DNA from: Cohnella terricola
Lineage (GTDB): Bacteria > Bacillota > Bacilli > Paenibacillales > Paenibacillaceae
DNA length: 64,000 bases
Assembly: GCF_007786475.1 (NCBI RefSeq)
Contig: NZ_VNJJ01000006.1
Span: 1 to 64,000 of the forward strand
Direction: 5' to 3'
Part shown: positions 55,094 through 63,943 of the stretch, in pieces
Layout of the letters: each line of letters starts with the position of its first letter
How positions within the stretch are numbered: position 1 is the stretch's first letter
The notes under the pieces: generated by a model
What the model saw: the letters and a program-made list of their open reading frames with translations, nothing else
What the model was told of the DNA's origin: nothing
The model's database searches: none
Translations under genes and position numbers: made by a program

Positions 55094-55564
55094 TTATGCC
55101 TCCTTCCGCTTCGAGGGGATCGGATATCCCAACTTGGCTAGTACGAGTCCGGTAAAAGGGTTCAGCTCCGCGATCGGTTCGTCCAAAGAAAAATAGCCCA
55201 ACTCGATTCCCTCATGATCGTTCACGGCGGGAGTCCCTTTGACCCCGAGCGCTTCATACACGGCCATTACGTTATATACCTCGTCTCCATGGGGGTAGCG
55301 GTAGTACATGTCCGGGCCGGAAAACAGATCGATAAACCGGAACCCATCCGCAAGTAATCCCGCCTCCTCCCACAGCTCCCGGGCTGCCGCGTCCTCCAGC
55401 GTTTCTCCCGGTTCGAGTGCTCCTCCGATCGTCCCCCAATCGCTGCTATCCGTGCGTCGTTGCAAGAGCAGGCGACCGTTCTCGTCAAACACAAGCACGC
55501 ATGCTCCTGCCATGATCAACGGTCTCGTGCCGACTACTGATCTTAACTCCGCGATGTATCCCAT
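55094..55564 (-). CDS. Nudix hydrolase
   Basis: A 156-residue pyrophosphohydrolase. The Nudix box starts GGALEPGETLEDAA and ends RELWEEAGL (about 47-70) with all catalytic Glu residues. RPLIMAGACVLVFDENGRLLLQRR is the preceding strand. The substrate is a nucleoside diphosphate linked to another group, not specified. It lies between the DUF6509 gene and a membrane protein, on the same strand. Confidence 0.92.
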   Translation of the reverse strand: MGYIAELRSVVGTRPLIMAGACVLVFDENGRLLLQRRTDSSDWGTIGGALEPGETLEDAAARELWEEAGLLADGFRFIDLFSGPDMYYRYPHGDEVYNVMAVYEALGVKGTPAVNDHEGIELGYFSLDEPIAELNPFTGLVLAKLGYPIPSKRKEA

Positions 55565-55587
55565 GTCCGCGCCTCCCCCATTCTGCT

Positions 55588-57084
55588 CTAATGTTCATAC
55601 AATTCGTTTAACGCCTTCTCCGCCGAGATGACCGACACGTTAAAAGATCTCCAATCCCGATCTTCCAGAGCCAAATCTGCCCGGCGGTTATCGAGCAATC
55701 CGATCATTTCTTCGTCCTTATTGTCTTTGCTGAATCGAACAAGCCTCGGTATGGCTTCCGGCGCGAGGCCGCTCAAATATGGGCGATCGATTCTGCCGGT
55801 TTCCTCGAACCGATCGATGTTCTGCTCGGCGATGATACGGTCCATGCCCACGTAGTTGATAACCACATAAGCGGCCAGGCTGAGCACGACGTAACACTTC
55901 GCCATCGGGATGACCGGCATGCGGATACGAAGCGCGGCAATGAGCAAAAGAATGGCCAAATAGATCATAAAAGCATGGACGAGAAAACGGATATACGTAT
56001 ATCCGTATGCTTCTTCATACATGGCGAGCCTGATATATGCGGAAAACAGCATGACTCCTGAAGAAAGGGTCAGGATGTAGAGCAACGCGGCGATAAACCT
56101 CTTGAGCTGTCCTCCGTAGACTAACGCCGTCATCAACAGGACGAAATTAATCGCGGTCACGGCTACCAGTTCGGTGAACCCTCTTCTGGCGTATTCCGCG
56201 TAAGTCGTCCCGTCCGGCAGTTGACCGTCCCAAGCCCCGAACAGATAACCGAATTGGACGGCCACGAACAGCAGATACACCGCGTTCACCGAGACAAGCA
56301 CCGTAGCGAGAATCACCGGATCGATTCCCGCCTTGGCGATCCGCGCTCCCCCGATGGGGGCGTCCTCTTGAACGAAAACGTTGGACCTGATTCTTCTCGG
56401 CTTCGCGAAGCCCCGGAAGTATCCGAAGAACAGAACGCCAAGACCGATGATCCAGATTCCCCGCGCCAACCCTTCGCCGATGAAAATCCGGCTCCCCCAT
56501 TCCGGGATGCCGTTCAGCACCCGGTTGAACGCCCCGTCCGCCGAAGCGAGCAGCGCCACGACGATGACGAGGAGCGGAGCGGCGGCGACAAGCCCGATCG
56601 CGACTTTGTTCGCCGTAGCTTTCCGATTCGCTCCGAGCTTGCGGAACAGCGCGATCTTCATCAAGCGAAAGATCGTCGGAACGTGACGAAGACTTTGGGG
56701 AACCAGATGTCTCCAGGCTTCACCCACAATCCGATAGTCCCACCAAGCGACGCGATTCGCTCCGCGAACGTAGGCGAGATGAACGAAGACCAGCGCCGGT
56801 ACGACGAGCAAATTCAGTGCCCGAAACACCGGATTATGAAACAGCGCAAAGGTCAGAGACAGCAAAAGAATAACTGCCGCCAGAAACCATCCGATTCCCG
56901 TTATCTCCCCCAGGCGCGCCCTCCAATCGTGAAATAAGTATATGTACAACAGAATGACGAACAGGGGAAACGAAACCCCCGGAACGTGTCCGTAAAATAA
57001 ATACTGATGGCCGACCGCCAGCGCGAACGCCCCGATCAGGGCGACCAACGGACTCCCCGTTGCAGCTTTTCGTAACGTGTTCAC
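55588..57084 (-). CDS. DUF4153/DUF4173-type polytopic membrane protein
   Basis: A 498-residue protein with about 12 hydrophobic segments. SADGAFNRVL and FVHLAYVRGANRVAWWDYR are seen in proteins annotated as DUF4153 or DUF4173. The C-terminal 70 residues are soluble (AEQNIDRFEETGRIDRPYL). The function of the family is unknown. Divergent from an SgrR-like regulator, with three matching short repeats in between. Confidence 0.7.
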   Translation of the reverse strand: MNTLRKAATGSPLVALIGAFALAVGHQYLFYGHVPGVSFPLFVILLYIYLFHDWRARLGEITGIGWFLAAVILLLSLTFALFHNPVFRALNLLVVPALVFVHLAYVRGANRVAWWDYRIVGEAWRHLVPQSLRHVPTIFRLMKIALFRKLGANRKATANKVAIGLVAAAPLLVIVVALLASADGAFNRVLNGIPEWGSRIFIGEGLARGIWIIGLGVLFFGYFRGFAKPRRIRSNVFVQEDAPIGGARIAKAGIDPVILATVLVSVNAVYLLFVAVQFGYLFGAWDGQLPDGTTYAEYARRGFTELVAVTAINFVLLMTALVYGGQLKRFIAALLYILTLSSGVMLFSAYIRLAMYEEAYGYTYIRFLVHAFMIYLAILLLIAALRIRMPVIPMAKCYVVLSLAAYVVINYVGMDRIIAEQNIDRFEETGRIDRPYLSGLAPEAIPRLVRFSKDNKDEEMIGLLDNRRADLALEDRDWRSFNVSVISAEKALNELYEH

Positions 57085-57115
57085 CCTATCACCTTCCGCT
57101 TCTCGTTTTCTAATG

Positions 57116-57180
57116 CCTATTTTAGATGTTAAAATAGGAAAATAAATAGAAACTAACGACTGGAAAATTTCCTATTTTAA
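57116..57180. promoter_or_regulatory. Three CCTATTTTA sites between the divergent genes
   Basis: CCTATTTTA at 57116-57124, its reverse complement within TTAAAATAGGAAA at 57129-57141, and TTTCCTATTTTAA at 57168-57180. The last two form a 13-bp perfect inverted repeat. They are likely binding sites for the SgrR-like regulator encoded next to them, controlling itself and the membrane protein gene. Confidence 0.6.
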
Positions 57181-57208
57181 CGAAGAGGCTTTGAATAAAG
57201 GAGGACCC

Positions 57209-58894
57209 ATGAAGCTGCATCAACAGTTTCTTTTGCTGCATTCCCGCTTCGGGGACGCGACCCCCGCCTGGACAACCTTGGACGAGATTGGCAAATTGCT
57301 TGACTGCACGCCTCGCAATGCCGCCAATATCGTTCGCGCGATGAGCCGGAACGGCTGGATCGGCTGGGCTTCTTCCCGCGGACGAGGTCGGCGTTCGGAG
57401 CTCAGTTTTCTTGCGCAGGCCGAAGATATTGCCTCCCAGGCTATGCTGCAGGCGATCGATCGGAAAGACGTCGCTCGCGCGATCGGGCAGATCCGGATAC
57501 ATCGGCAGTCTTCCGCTCTTCAAGACCATCTGCAGGGTTGGCTGCTCTCCTATTTCGGCCATCACGCCGAAACGAGAAAAGATCGGCAGATCGACACGCT
57601 CCGCATTCCGATTCGCCAGCCGCTTCATACCGTCGATCCGCTATACATGAACTTGCTCGCCGAATCTTTCGTCGCCAGCCACGTTTTCGACGGCCTTGTC
57701 CGCGGTACGGAAAGGCGCGGCGAGATCGCCCCGGGCATCGCCCATGCGTGGGAAGCCGACGACGCGCGCACGAAATGGACTTTTTTCCTGCGCAAGGAAG
57801 TCCTCTTTCACCATGGCAAAGTGTTGACCGCGGACGATGTCGTATACACGTTCGAACGATTGATCCGGTCATCGCGAAGAACGCTGTACAGCTATATCTA
57901 TAAGCAAATCAAATCCGTCCGTGCGCTAAGCCCGACGGTCGTCAGCTTCGAGCTCGAGGAACCGAACGAGCTATTCCTCCCATTTCTGTGCACGAGCCGC
58001 GCCGCGATCGTTCCCAAAGAGCTGAATCAATTGGGAAGTTATCGCTTCGGTACAGAACCGATCGGAACCGGCCCCTTCAAGGTGGCGGCCATGAATGAAG
58101 GGATATGCGTTCTGGAGGCGTTCGGCTCTTATTTTCAAGGAAGAGCGCACCTGGACCGGGTCGAGATCGTGCATGTTCCTTGGGCATCGGACGAACCCGC
58201 GGCCCATCAAACCGAACCGGTATCGCCGTTCCACGTCATTCCGAACTTGTCCGCCGGCGAGCCTTCCTGGACCCATATCCACTCGGATACGACGGTCCGG
58301 AAATTCGTCACCTGCAACACGCAAAAAGCCGGACCGTTAACCGATCCGACTGTAAGAGCTCATTTATTCACCTGCTTGGAAAACGAGGCACGGTCTTCGG
58401 CTCGGGAAGACGGGCCTGTGCCGATTCAGATCGCGACAATTCCGCCCTACAAATCGGACGCCGATGCGCTCGCCGACCGCCTCGGACAATTCGGTTACGC
58501 CTGCAACGTCGTGTCCGTCTCCCCCGAAGAATTTAAAGGAGCGATCCGGCTGGAATCCGATCTGATCTTGTTCTCCCTGTCCCGCGACCGGGACGAGCAG
58601 TTAAGACGATACGATCTCTATCTGACGATCGCCGAACACGTGGACTCCCATACCCGGATCGATATCGAAACGGCGCTGCGCCGCGTCGTCCGGGAGACGG
58701 ATCCGGATGCAAGGACGGAGGATCTGGATATCATCGACCGGCTCCTCTTGAAGGAAAACCAATTGCACGTCTTATCGGAAAAGCCGCTGCCGACCGCCTA
58801 CCTGCCGACCGTCCGGGGAGTCACTTTCAACTCCCAAGGCTGGGTCAACCTTCGCACGATCTGGTTTCCTCCAGCCGGCCATTTAATCGAGTAG
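57209..58894 (+). CDS. SgrR-like regulator: N-terminal HTH fused to a peptide/nickel-type binding domain
   Basis: A 561-residue protein. The first 110 residues form an SgrR-type DNA-binding domain (TTLDEIGKLLDCTPRNAANIVRAM). From about 125 a solute-binding family 5 domain follows: PLHTVDPLYMNLLAES, GEIAPGIAHAWEADDARTKW, VLTADDVVYTFERL and GTGPFKVAAMNEG. There is no signal peptide, so it binds its ligand inside the cell. In Escherichia coli SgrR senses sugar-phosphate stress; the ligand here is unknown. ATG at 57209 follows GGAGG. Its end overlaps the convergent DUF4179 gene by 12 bp. Confidence 0.88.
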   Translation: MKLHQQFLLLHSRFGDATPAWTTLDEIGKLLDCTPRNAANIVRAMSRNGWIGWASSRGRGRRSELSFLAQAEDIASQAMLQAIDRKDVARAIGQIRIHRQSSALQDHLQGWLLSYFGHHAETRKDRQIDTLRIPIRQPLHTVDPLYMNLLAESFVASHVFDGLVRGTERRGEIAPGIAHAWEADDARTKWTFFLRKEVLFHHGKVLTADDVVYTFERLIRSSRRTLYSYIYKQIKSVRALSPTVVSFELEEPNELFLPFLCTSRAAIVPKELNQLGSYRFGTEPIGTGPFKVAAMNEGICVLEAFGSYFQGRAHLDRVEIVHVPWASDEPAAHQTEPVSPFHVIPNLSAGEPSWTHIHSDTTVRKFVTCNTQKAGPLTDPTVRAHLFTCLENEARSSAREDGPVPIQIATIPPYKSDADALADRLGQFGYACNVVSVSPEEFKGAIRLESDLILFSLSRDRDEQLRRYDLYLTIAEHVDSHTRIDIETALRRVVRETDPDARTEDLDIIDRLLLKENQLHVLSEKPLPTAYLPTVRGVTFNSQGWVNLRTIWFPPAGHLIE

Positions 58895-60025
58895 GAGGAT
58901 GCGTCCCTTTACCACGCCCTGCTCATCCTTGGAAAATTGCAGCGCCTTGTATCCGCTATCGTCGCCGCTGAAGCCCGCAACTACCCATTCGCCCGTCTGG
59001 CCTTCGGTGAACAATGTTTCAGCAAGCCTTACGACGTGCCAGCCGTCGTAATCGTAGACGATGTTCCCTTTGCCGTCGTAACCGACCTCGAGGACGGACC
59101 CTTCCAGAACCTTGGCGTCCGGAATTTTGCTGTTCAAGCGTTCCATCTCGTTCACTAGCTCATCCTCGGGGCTGCCGGGGGATGCGGACGCTTCCGAGGT
59201 CTTCTCGTCCGAAGGCTCCTTCAGCAACTCGCGCAAATACGCGTCCGCCTTCGCCGGATCTGCTTTGACCTTGTCCAGCGGCAGGTCAAACAATACCGCC
59301 GCTCCCGCGTAATCGCCGTTCGGAGCGATCTCCCCCGTTTGTTCGTCGTACACGAACGCATCTTTGCTGAAGAAGCTGCCGCCGCTGCTGACGGCCAGAT
59401 ACACACCCCTGTCGGCGAACATTTCCACTCCGTCGCATTCAATGAGCCGATAAGCGATTCCGTCCACGACGGTCTCAGCGTAACCGCCTTTCATCGTAAA
59501 GATATTCACCTGCCACGGCTTCAGCCCTTTAATCAGGGGGGAGACGAAAAACGGATCCTTCCCGTATTCCGGATCGCTTGTTTTCGGCATCGGGCTGCCG
59601 TCCTGTCGAGCAACGGACACGACCGCGTACGTCCGGTCCGAAGAAATCCCGGAAGCATCGAGCCCTCGAAGTCCCGCGCCTGACACGATGCCGTGCAGCG
59701 TCACTTCATACCCTCCCGAAGTGACCGTCTTATTGATCTCGATCGCGTCGCTGCTTCCGAACGCGCCGGCCAACGCCTTCTCCCCGAGATGCTCGGCAAC
59801 TTGTTTGGAACTGAACAGCTGCGTCGCCGCGTACGCCGTTGCGGACAGCGCAACCGCGAGCACGGCGACCAATACGCCGGCGGATAATCTTTTTCTTGTT
59901 CCCCTCTTCATCCGGTTTCTCTCCTTATATCGATTTATGAGTTCTTCGTTCAGCTTTTCTTCGGGCTCCTCTTCCGAAGCCAATGCCTGTTTAAGCAGAC
60001 GGTCTAATTTTTCGGAGTCATTCAC
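58883..60025 (-). CDS. DUF4179-type membrane regulator paired with the second ECF sigma factor
   Basis: A 380-residue single-pass protein. Cytoplasmic N-terminus about 1-45, helix LSAGVLVAVLAVALSATAYA (about 47-67) and outer domain with the DUF4179-like QVAEHLGEKALAGAFGSSDA. A 30-residue spacer rich in Ser, Glu and Ala (EPSDEKTSEASASPGS) sits near 275. It is coupled to the sigma gene (4-bp overlap) and is its likely anti-sigma factor or sensor. Confidence 0.72.
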   Translation of the reverse strand: MNDSEKLDRLLKQALASEEEPEEKLNEELINRYKERNRMKRGTRKRLSAGVLVAVLAVALSATAYAATQLFSSKQVAEHLGEKALAGAFGSSDAIEINKTVTSGGYEVTLHGIVSGAGLRGLDASGISSDRTYAVVSVARQDGSPMPKTSDPEYGKDPFFVSPLIKGLKPWQVNIFTMKGGYAETVVDGIAYRLIECDGVEMFADRGVYLAVSSGGSFFSKDAFVYDEQTGEIAPNGDYAGAAVLFDLPLDKVKADPAKADAYLRELLKEPSDEKTSEASASPGSPEDELVNEMERLNSKIPDAKVLEGSVLEVGYDGKGNIVYDYDGWHVVRLAETLFTEGQTGEWVVAGFSGDDSGYKALQFSKDEQGVVKGRILLLD

Positions 60026-60543
60026 AACAATTCCGCCTCCAATTTTTCTTTCATCGTCCTGCGCGCCTGATGAAGCCTGCTTTTGACGGTTCCGACGGGT
60101 ATCTGAAGCGCCGACGCGATCTCATCGACAGACATGTCGGCGGTATAGAATAGATAAAGCGGAATTTTCAGCTTATCGCCCAACCCGTCGGCTGCGTCCC
60201 GGATTCGATCGCGAAGTTCACGCGAGATCGCCGTCTCCTCCGGGGTGGCTCCCCCGGCAAGGTCGAACCTGTCATCGGCGGCGGCAAGCTCGTCCATAGG
60301 CGCGATTCGCTGTCGCCAGGCGAATTTCCGACGATGGTTGCGACGAAGGCCGACGGCAATCGAAAGAAGGAATCCTTTCGGGTTTCGGCTCGCGTCCAAC
60401 TGTTCTCGCTTCTCCACGGCTTTCAGGAACGTTTCCTGGTAGAGGTCGTCCGCGTCCGCCCGGTTCGCCGCCAATACGCGGCAAAAGCTGTAAATCGCTT
60501 TACCGTGCCGTTTCACAAGATCGCTTAACTCTTCGATTTCCAA
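60022..60543 (-). CDS. ECF-type RNA polymerase sigma factor
   Basis: A 173-residue ECF sigma. Region 2: AIYSFCRVLAANRADADDLYQETFLKA; region 4: IPLYLFYTADMSVDEIASALQIPVGTVKSRLHQAR. TTG at 60543 is used because AAAGGAG lies 7 nt upstream; an ATG at 60573 has no such site. It forms a two-gene unit with the DUF4179 gene behind it. Confidence 0.92.
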   Translation of the reverse strand: MEIEELSDLVKRHGKAIYSFCRVLAANRADADDLYQETFLKAVEKREQLDASRNPKGFLLSIAVGLRRNHRRKFAWRQRIAPMDELAAADDRFDLAGGATPEETAISRELRDRIRDAADGLGDKLKIPLYLFYTADMSVDEIASALQIPVGTVKSRLHQARRTMKEKLEAELL

Positions 60544-60654
60544 GATGCTGCTCCTTTCCGAATGGCCATTCACCTATATCTTGTCATCATTCCGAATTCG
60601 GTTCGGTTCGCGGATCGAATTGTTGTCGTTCTCCCGTTTATTCGTCGCTCGCCC

Positions 60655-60845
60655 GGATTTAGTTGCAGAATGTGCAACTATTTTAGGCAATCCCGCTTCA
60701 AAACAGGAATTAGTTGTAAAAGTGCAACTAATCGCGAGGTTTTAGTCTCGTGAAGCCATTCAGTTCCTATTTAGTTGTACTTTTGCAATTAATCATCGCT
60801 AGAAGTCATTGACCGCTACAATTAATTGCATTTATGCAACTACGC
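60655..60845. repeat. Four-hairpin TTAGTTG element
   Basis: TAGTTG/TAATTG marks at 60660, 60711, 60772 and 60823 give spacings of 51, 61 and 51. Cores: TTAGTTGTAAAAGTGCAACT and TTAGTTGTACTTTTGCAATT. The sequence is unrelated to the ACGATG element, but the short-long-short spacing is the same within one base pair. It lies between the sigma gene and the terminator of the nitrilase genes. Confidence 0.9.
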
Positions 60846-60849
60846 TAAA

Positions 60850-60889
60850 AAGCCGCTAAGCGCTCGGTCTTCCAAGCGTTTAGCGGCTT
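60850..60889 (-). terminator. Terminator of the nitrilase pair
   Basis: AAGCCGCTAA and TTAGCGGCTT form a 10-bp stem, with further partial pairing inside. On the minus strand TTTTTAGC follows. It is 38 bp past the stop at 60928. Confidence 0.85.
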
Positions 60890-60927
60890 ATTGTTAGAGC
60901 AGATGCACGACTGCGTCGTTGCCCGGA

Positions 60928-61830
60928 TCAATGCCCGGACTTCCGAAGCTCGCGCTCGTACACCTCCGGCTTTCGGTCGTAGAACGGAGCAACCGCGCCC
61001 TGTGCGCGATTCTCGCGAAGCATGTGGAAGTCTGCCTCGGCCAGTACCGTCATGTCGATGTTGGCATCACCGGCCTGGACAATGCCGTCCGGCTGGAACG
61101 GCAAATCGCACGGCGCGAACAAGCCGGCTTGGCTGAAGCCCGCATCGACCTGCGGACGCTCCTCGGACAAAGCCCCGACAAGGCCGCTAAGCGCGACGAA
61201 CAATTGGTTCTCGACCGCCCTCGCCTGACAGCAGTACCGTACGCGATGATAGCCATGCGAGCTGTCCGTGTAAGACGGGCAGAGGATCATCTCCACACCT
61301 CGCAGCGCCGCCGCCCTGGCGAGCTCCGGAAATTCGATATCGTAGCAGGTTAGAATCGCCATCTTCCCCCATACGGTATCGAACACGTTCAGGCTGTCCC
61401 CAGGGCTGAGCGGCCAACGAATCTGTTCCTCCGGCGTCAGGTGCACCTTGTCCTGCGTCTCGATCCGGCCGTCCGGGAAGAAGAGGAACGCCCGGTTAAC
61501 GTAGAATTTGGCGCTTGCTCCGACCTTTTCCACGCTTGATTTGCAAATATGGGTCCCCGCCAGAATCGCAACACCCGTTTCCTTGCTCAACACCTTAAAA
61601 AACCGTACGTATTCGTCCGTCATACGATCGAGCTCATGGCAAGCTTCGTCGTGCAGCATCGGCGGCATCAGGCTGAGCAGATGGGCGGTCATATATTCGG
61701 GAAACACGATCATCCCTGCGCCTTGTTCAGCCGCGTCACGGACTTTCTCCGTGATTCCCGCCCAAAATTGTTCCTCGGAAGTAATATCCGTCAGTCCGTA
61801 TTGCGTCGTTGCGATCGTCAGCTTGTTCAT
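60928..61830 (-). CDS. Carbon-nitrogen hydrolase (nitrilase superfamily)
   Basis: A 300-residue amidase/nitrilase-fold enzyme with the complete Glu-Lys-Cys triad: IVFPEYMTAH (Glu), TQDKVHLTPEE (Lys) and LTCYDIEFPELARAA (Cys). VRYCCQARAVENQLFVA is the next family block. ATG at 61830 follows GAGGTG. It is 15 bp behind a related longer gene and aligns with its hydrolase half, so the two look like duplicates. Confidence 0.9.
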   Translation of the reverse strand: MNKLTIATTQYGLTDITSEEQFWAGITEKVRDAAEQGAGMIVFPEYMTAHLLSLMPPMLHDEACHELDRMTDEYVRFFKVLSKETGVAILAGTHICKSSVEKVGASAKFYVNRAFLFFPDGRIETQDKVHLTPEEQIRWPLSPGDSLNVFDTVWGKMAILTCYDIEFPELARAAALRGVEMILCPSYTDSSHGYHRVRYCCQARAVENQLFVALSGLVGALSEERPQVDAGFSQAGLFAPCDLPFQPDGIVQAGDANIDMTVLAEADFHMLRENRAQGAVAPFYDRKPEVYERELRKSGH

Positions 61831-61845
61831 AAACACCTCTTGAAG

Positions 61846-63384
61846 TCATGTACGAATTTGTAAGGAATAGAGATCTGTCCTGCGATCTTGAAAAGATAGC
61901 GTATCTTTCGATTTGCGGTACCGCTCGAGAATTTCCATGTCGACCTCGGCCATAGTGACCGTCTCGGTATTCTCGCTGCACTCTCCGGCGATGCCGTCGC
62001 GGGGAAAGGAGAAATCCGCAGGCGTATAAATGCCGGATTGCGCATATTGCACATCCACGTTGTCCACGTGCGTCAGGTTTCCGACCGTCCCCGAGGTGAC
62101 GATGAACACCTGGTTCTCGATCGCCCTCGCTTGAGCGCAATATTTCACCCGTAGGAACGTCTGCCGGTCTTCCGCGCAGAAAGGCACGAAAATAATCTGC
62201 GCCCCCTGCTCCGCCACGATCCGGGACAGCTCGGGATACTCGATGTCACCGCTGAGCTGAATGGAGATTTTGCCGCAATCCGTCTCGAACACGTCCAGCT
62301 CGGAGCCGCCGTTGATACCCCACCATTTTCGCTCGTTCGGGGAAATATGCAGCTTGTATTGCTGTTCGATCGTCCCGTCCCTGCGGAACAGGTGCGCGAC
62401 GTTATACATCCGGTTGTTGCTTTCGATAAAATGCGAGCCCCCGACGATATTTACGTTGTACTTGACCGCAAGTTCCGAGAAAAGCTCCACGTACTGCGAA
62501 GTAAACGTGCTCAGCTTGCGAATCGCCTGGCTCGGAGAACGTTCATCCAGGAAGGACAAAAGCTGCATCGTGAAATTCTCCGGGAACACGGCGAAGTCCG
62601 ATTTGTAGTCCGAGGCCACGTCGACGTAATGCTCGCATTGGGTCGCGAACTCGTCGAAGGAATCGATCTTCTTCATCATATATTGAATCACGCAGATGCG
62701 GACGGGAAAAGACATTTTGTAATGCAGCTTGTTGATGCTCGGTTTGTACTCGATATTATTCCATTCTAGCAGAGCGGCGTAATTCTTGGAATCCGCGTCA
62801 TCGGACAAGTAGCCCGTAATGATCTGCTTCAGCGTAAAGCCGTTCATCATCTGGAACGTGAGCACCGGATCGTAGATGTTCTGTTGCAGAACCTCTTCCG
62901 CGTATTCCCGCGGCGACATTCGATCGCTGTAATGATGATAACCGGGAATGCGCCCTCCGACGATGATGCTTTCCAGATTCAATTTCTCCGCGAGCCGCTT
63001 GCGCGCTTCGTAGAGCCTTCGGCCGATTTTCATGCGGCGATATTCCGGATGAACCATGACCTCCATTCCGTACAGGTTCCGGCCTCGCGGATTATGGTTG
63101 CGAATATAGCCTCTATCGGTAATTTCCTCGTAAGTATGCTGTTCGAAGTAATCATCGAAATTGACGATCAAGCTCGAACACGAGCCGATGATCTCTCCGT
63201 CCAGTTCGACGCAGATTTGTCCCTCGGGGAAAATGCGGACATGGCTTTCCAGTTGATTCATCTTCCAAGGCGCCATATTCGGAAAACAAATGCTTTGCAG
63301 CTCTATGATGTTGGCGAAGTCTTCGGGACGTATATTGCGGATGACGACTTTTTTCTCGAAATGAGCGAGCGGATCGATTGTCAT
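61846..63384 (-). CDS. GNAT acetyltransferase fused to a nitrilase-like domain without catalytic Cys (YhcX-like)
   Basis: A 512-residue two-domain protein. Residues 1-210 are a GNAT fold (VVIRNIRPEDFANIIELQ, YGMEVMVHPEYRRMKIGRRLYEARK is the acetyl-CoA loop). From 225 a carbon-nitrogen hydrolase domain follows: FPENFTMQLL (Glu), YKLHISPNERKWWG (Lys), but the Cys block usually read as CYDxEFPEL is SGDIEYPELSR. Both Cys and the next Tyr are changed (AGC GGT codons). The hydrolase half is therefore probably inactive and may bind or regulate. Same architecture as Bacillus YhcX. Confidence 0.9.
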   Translation of the reverse strand: MTIDPLAHFEKKVVIRNIRPEDFANIIELQSICFPNMAPWKMNQLESHVRIFPEGQICVELDGEIIGSCSSLIVNFDDYFEQHTYEEITDRGYIRNHNPRGRNLYGMEVMVHPEYRRMKIGRRLYEARKRLAEKLNLESIIVGGRIPGYHHYSDRMSPREYAEEVLQQNIYDPVLTFQMMNGFTLKQIITGYLSDDADSKNYAALLEWNNIEYKPSINKLHYKMSFPVRICVIQYMMKKIDSFDEFATQCEHYVDVASDYKSDFAVFPENFTMQLLSFLDERSPSQAIRKLSTFTSQYVELFSELAVKYNVNIVGGSHFIESNNRMYNVAHLFRRDGTIEQQYKLHISPNERKWWGINGGSELDVFETDCGKISIQLSGDIEYPELSRIVAEQGAQIIFVPFCAEDRQTFLRVKYCAQARAIENQVFIVTSGTVGNLTHVDNVDVQYAQSGIYTPADFSFPRDGIAGECSENTETVTMAEVDMEILERYRKSKDTLSFQDRRTDLYSLQIRT

Positions 63385-63579
63385 GACAATGGGACTCCTT
63401 TATTCAAGGCATTTCCTTTTATTGTACCCACCAAGTTTATCGCTCTATTATCGGACCACGTTTTTTATGTAATCTTTGCGCTTTGTTTGGCGAATCTCCA
63501 CTTCCTTTGTCGCACGCGCAGGGGGAGCGAAATCAATCGCGAATAGGGATAAATAACGTTAACGAATGGGGTGGATGTT

Positions 63580-63870
63580 ATGAGCCTGTTGAAAGAGGAT
63601 AAATACGAGTTGCTGGCGCGGGTCTCCGAAGTCGAACGCTCTCTCGGGCAGAAAGCCGACGAAGTCGTGTCCGCGCAGGTGCGCCAACATCGCGCGGAGC
63701 TCGACGAGCTGCGCCGCTCCGTCGCGGAGCTCTTCGCCATCGTCGAAACCCTCCAGGGAAGAGCGGCTTCGGCAATCGATGCCGCCAGACGCGAAGAAAT
63801 CCGCCTGTCGGTCCCGGACAAACCGGTTAATCCGACCAGTAAAAGGAAGCTTTACCGTACTTTTTTCTAA
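63580..63870 (+). CDS. Small coiled-coil hypothetical protein
   Basis: A 96-residue protein, MSLLKEDKYELLARVSEVER then alternating hydrophobic and charged residues to about residue 70, so a coiled coil is likely. The tail (SVPDKPVNPTSKRKLYRTFF) is basic. Possible ATG at 63580 follows GGGGTGG with short spacing. No family recognised. Confidence 0.6.
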   Translation: MSLLKEDKYELLARVSEVERSLGQKADEVVSAQVRQHRAELDELRRSVAELFAIVETLQGRAASAIDAARREEIRLSVPDKPVNPTSKRKLYRTFF

Positions 63871-63915
63871 TGCGGGGACGTTAGACAAAAAAATTAATTT
63901 TCCGACGAAAGTCCG

Positions 63916-63943
63916 CTAACTTTTCAGGGGTCTCCACCGTCTA
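63916..63943 (+). promoter_or_regulatory. ECF-type promoter for a gene beyond the right edge
   Basis: CTAACTTTT (63916-63924) and CGTCTA (63938-63943), with 17 nt between AAC and CGTC, the same layout as at 7318-7345. It probably drives an ECF-controlled operon just outside the window; nothing coding was seen after 63870. Confidence 0.5.

Noticed and set aside
60544-60640. ECF promoter for the second sigma gene
   Set aside because: AAC is present, but the matching CGTC/GTCTA at the right distance is not.
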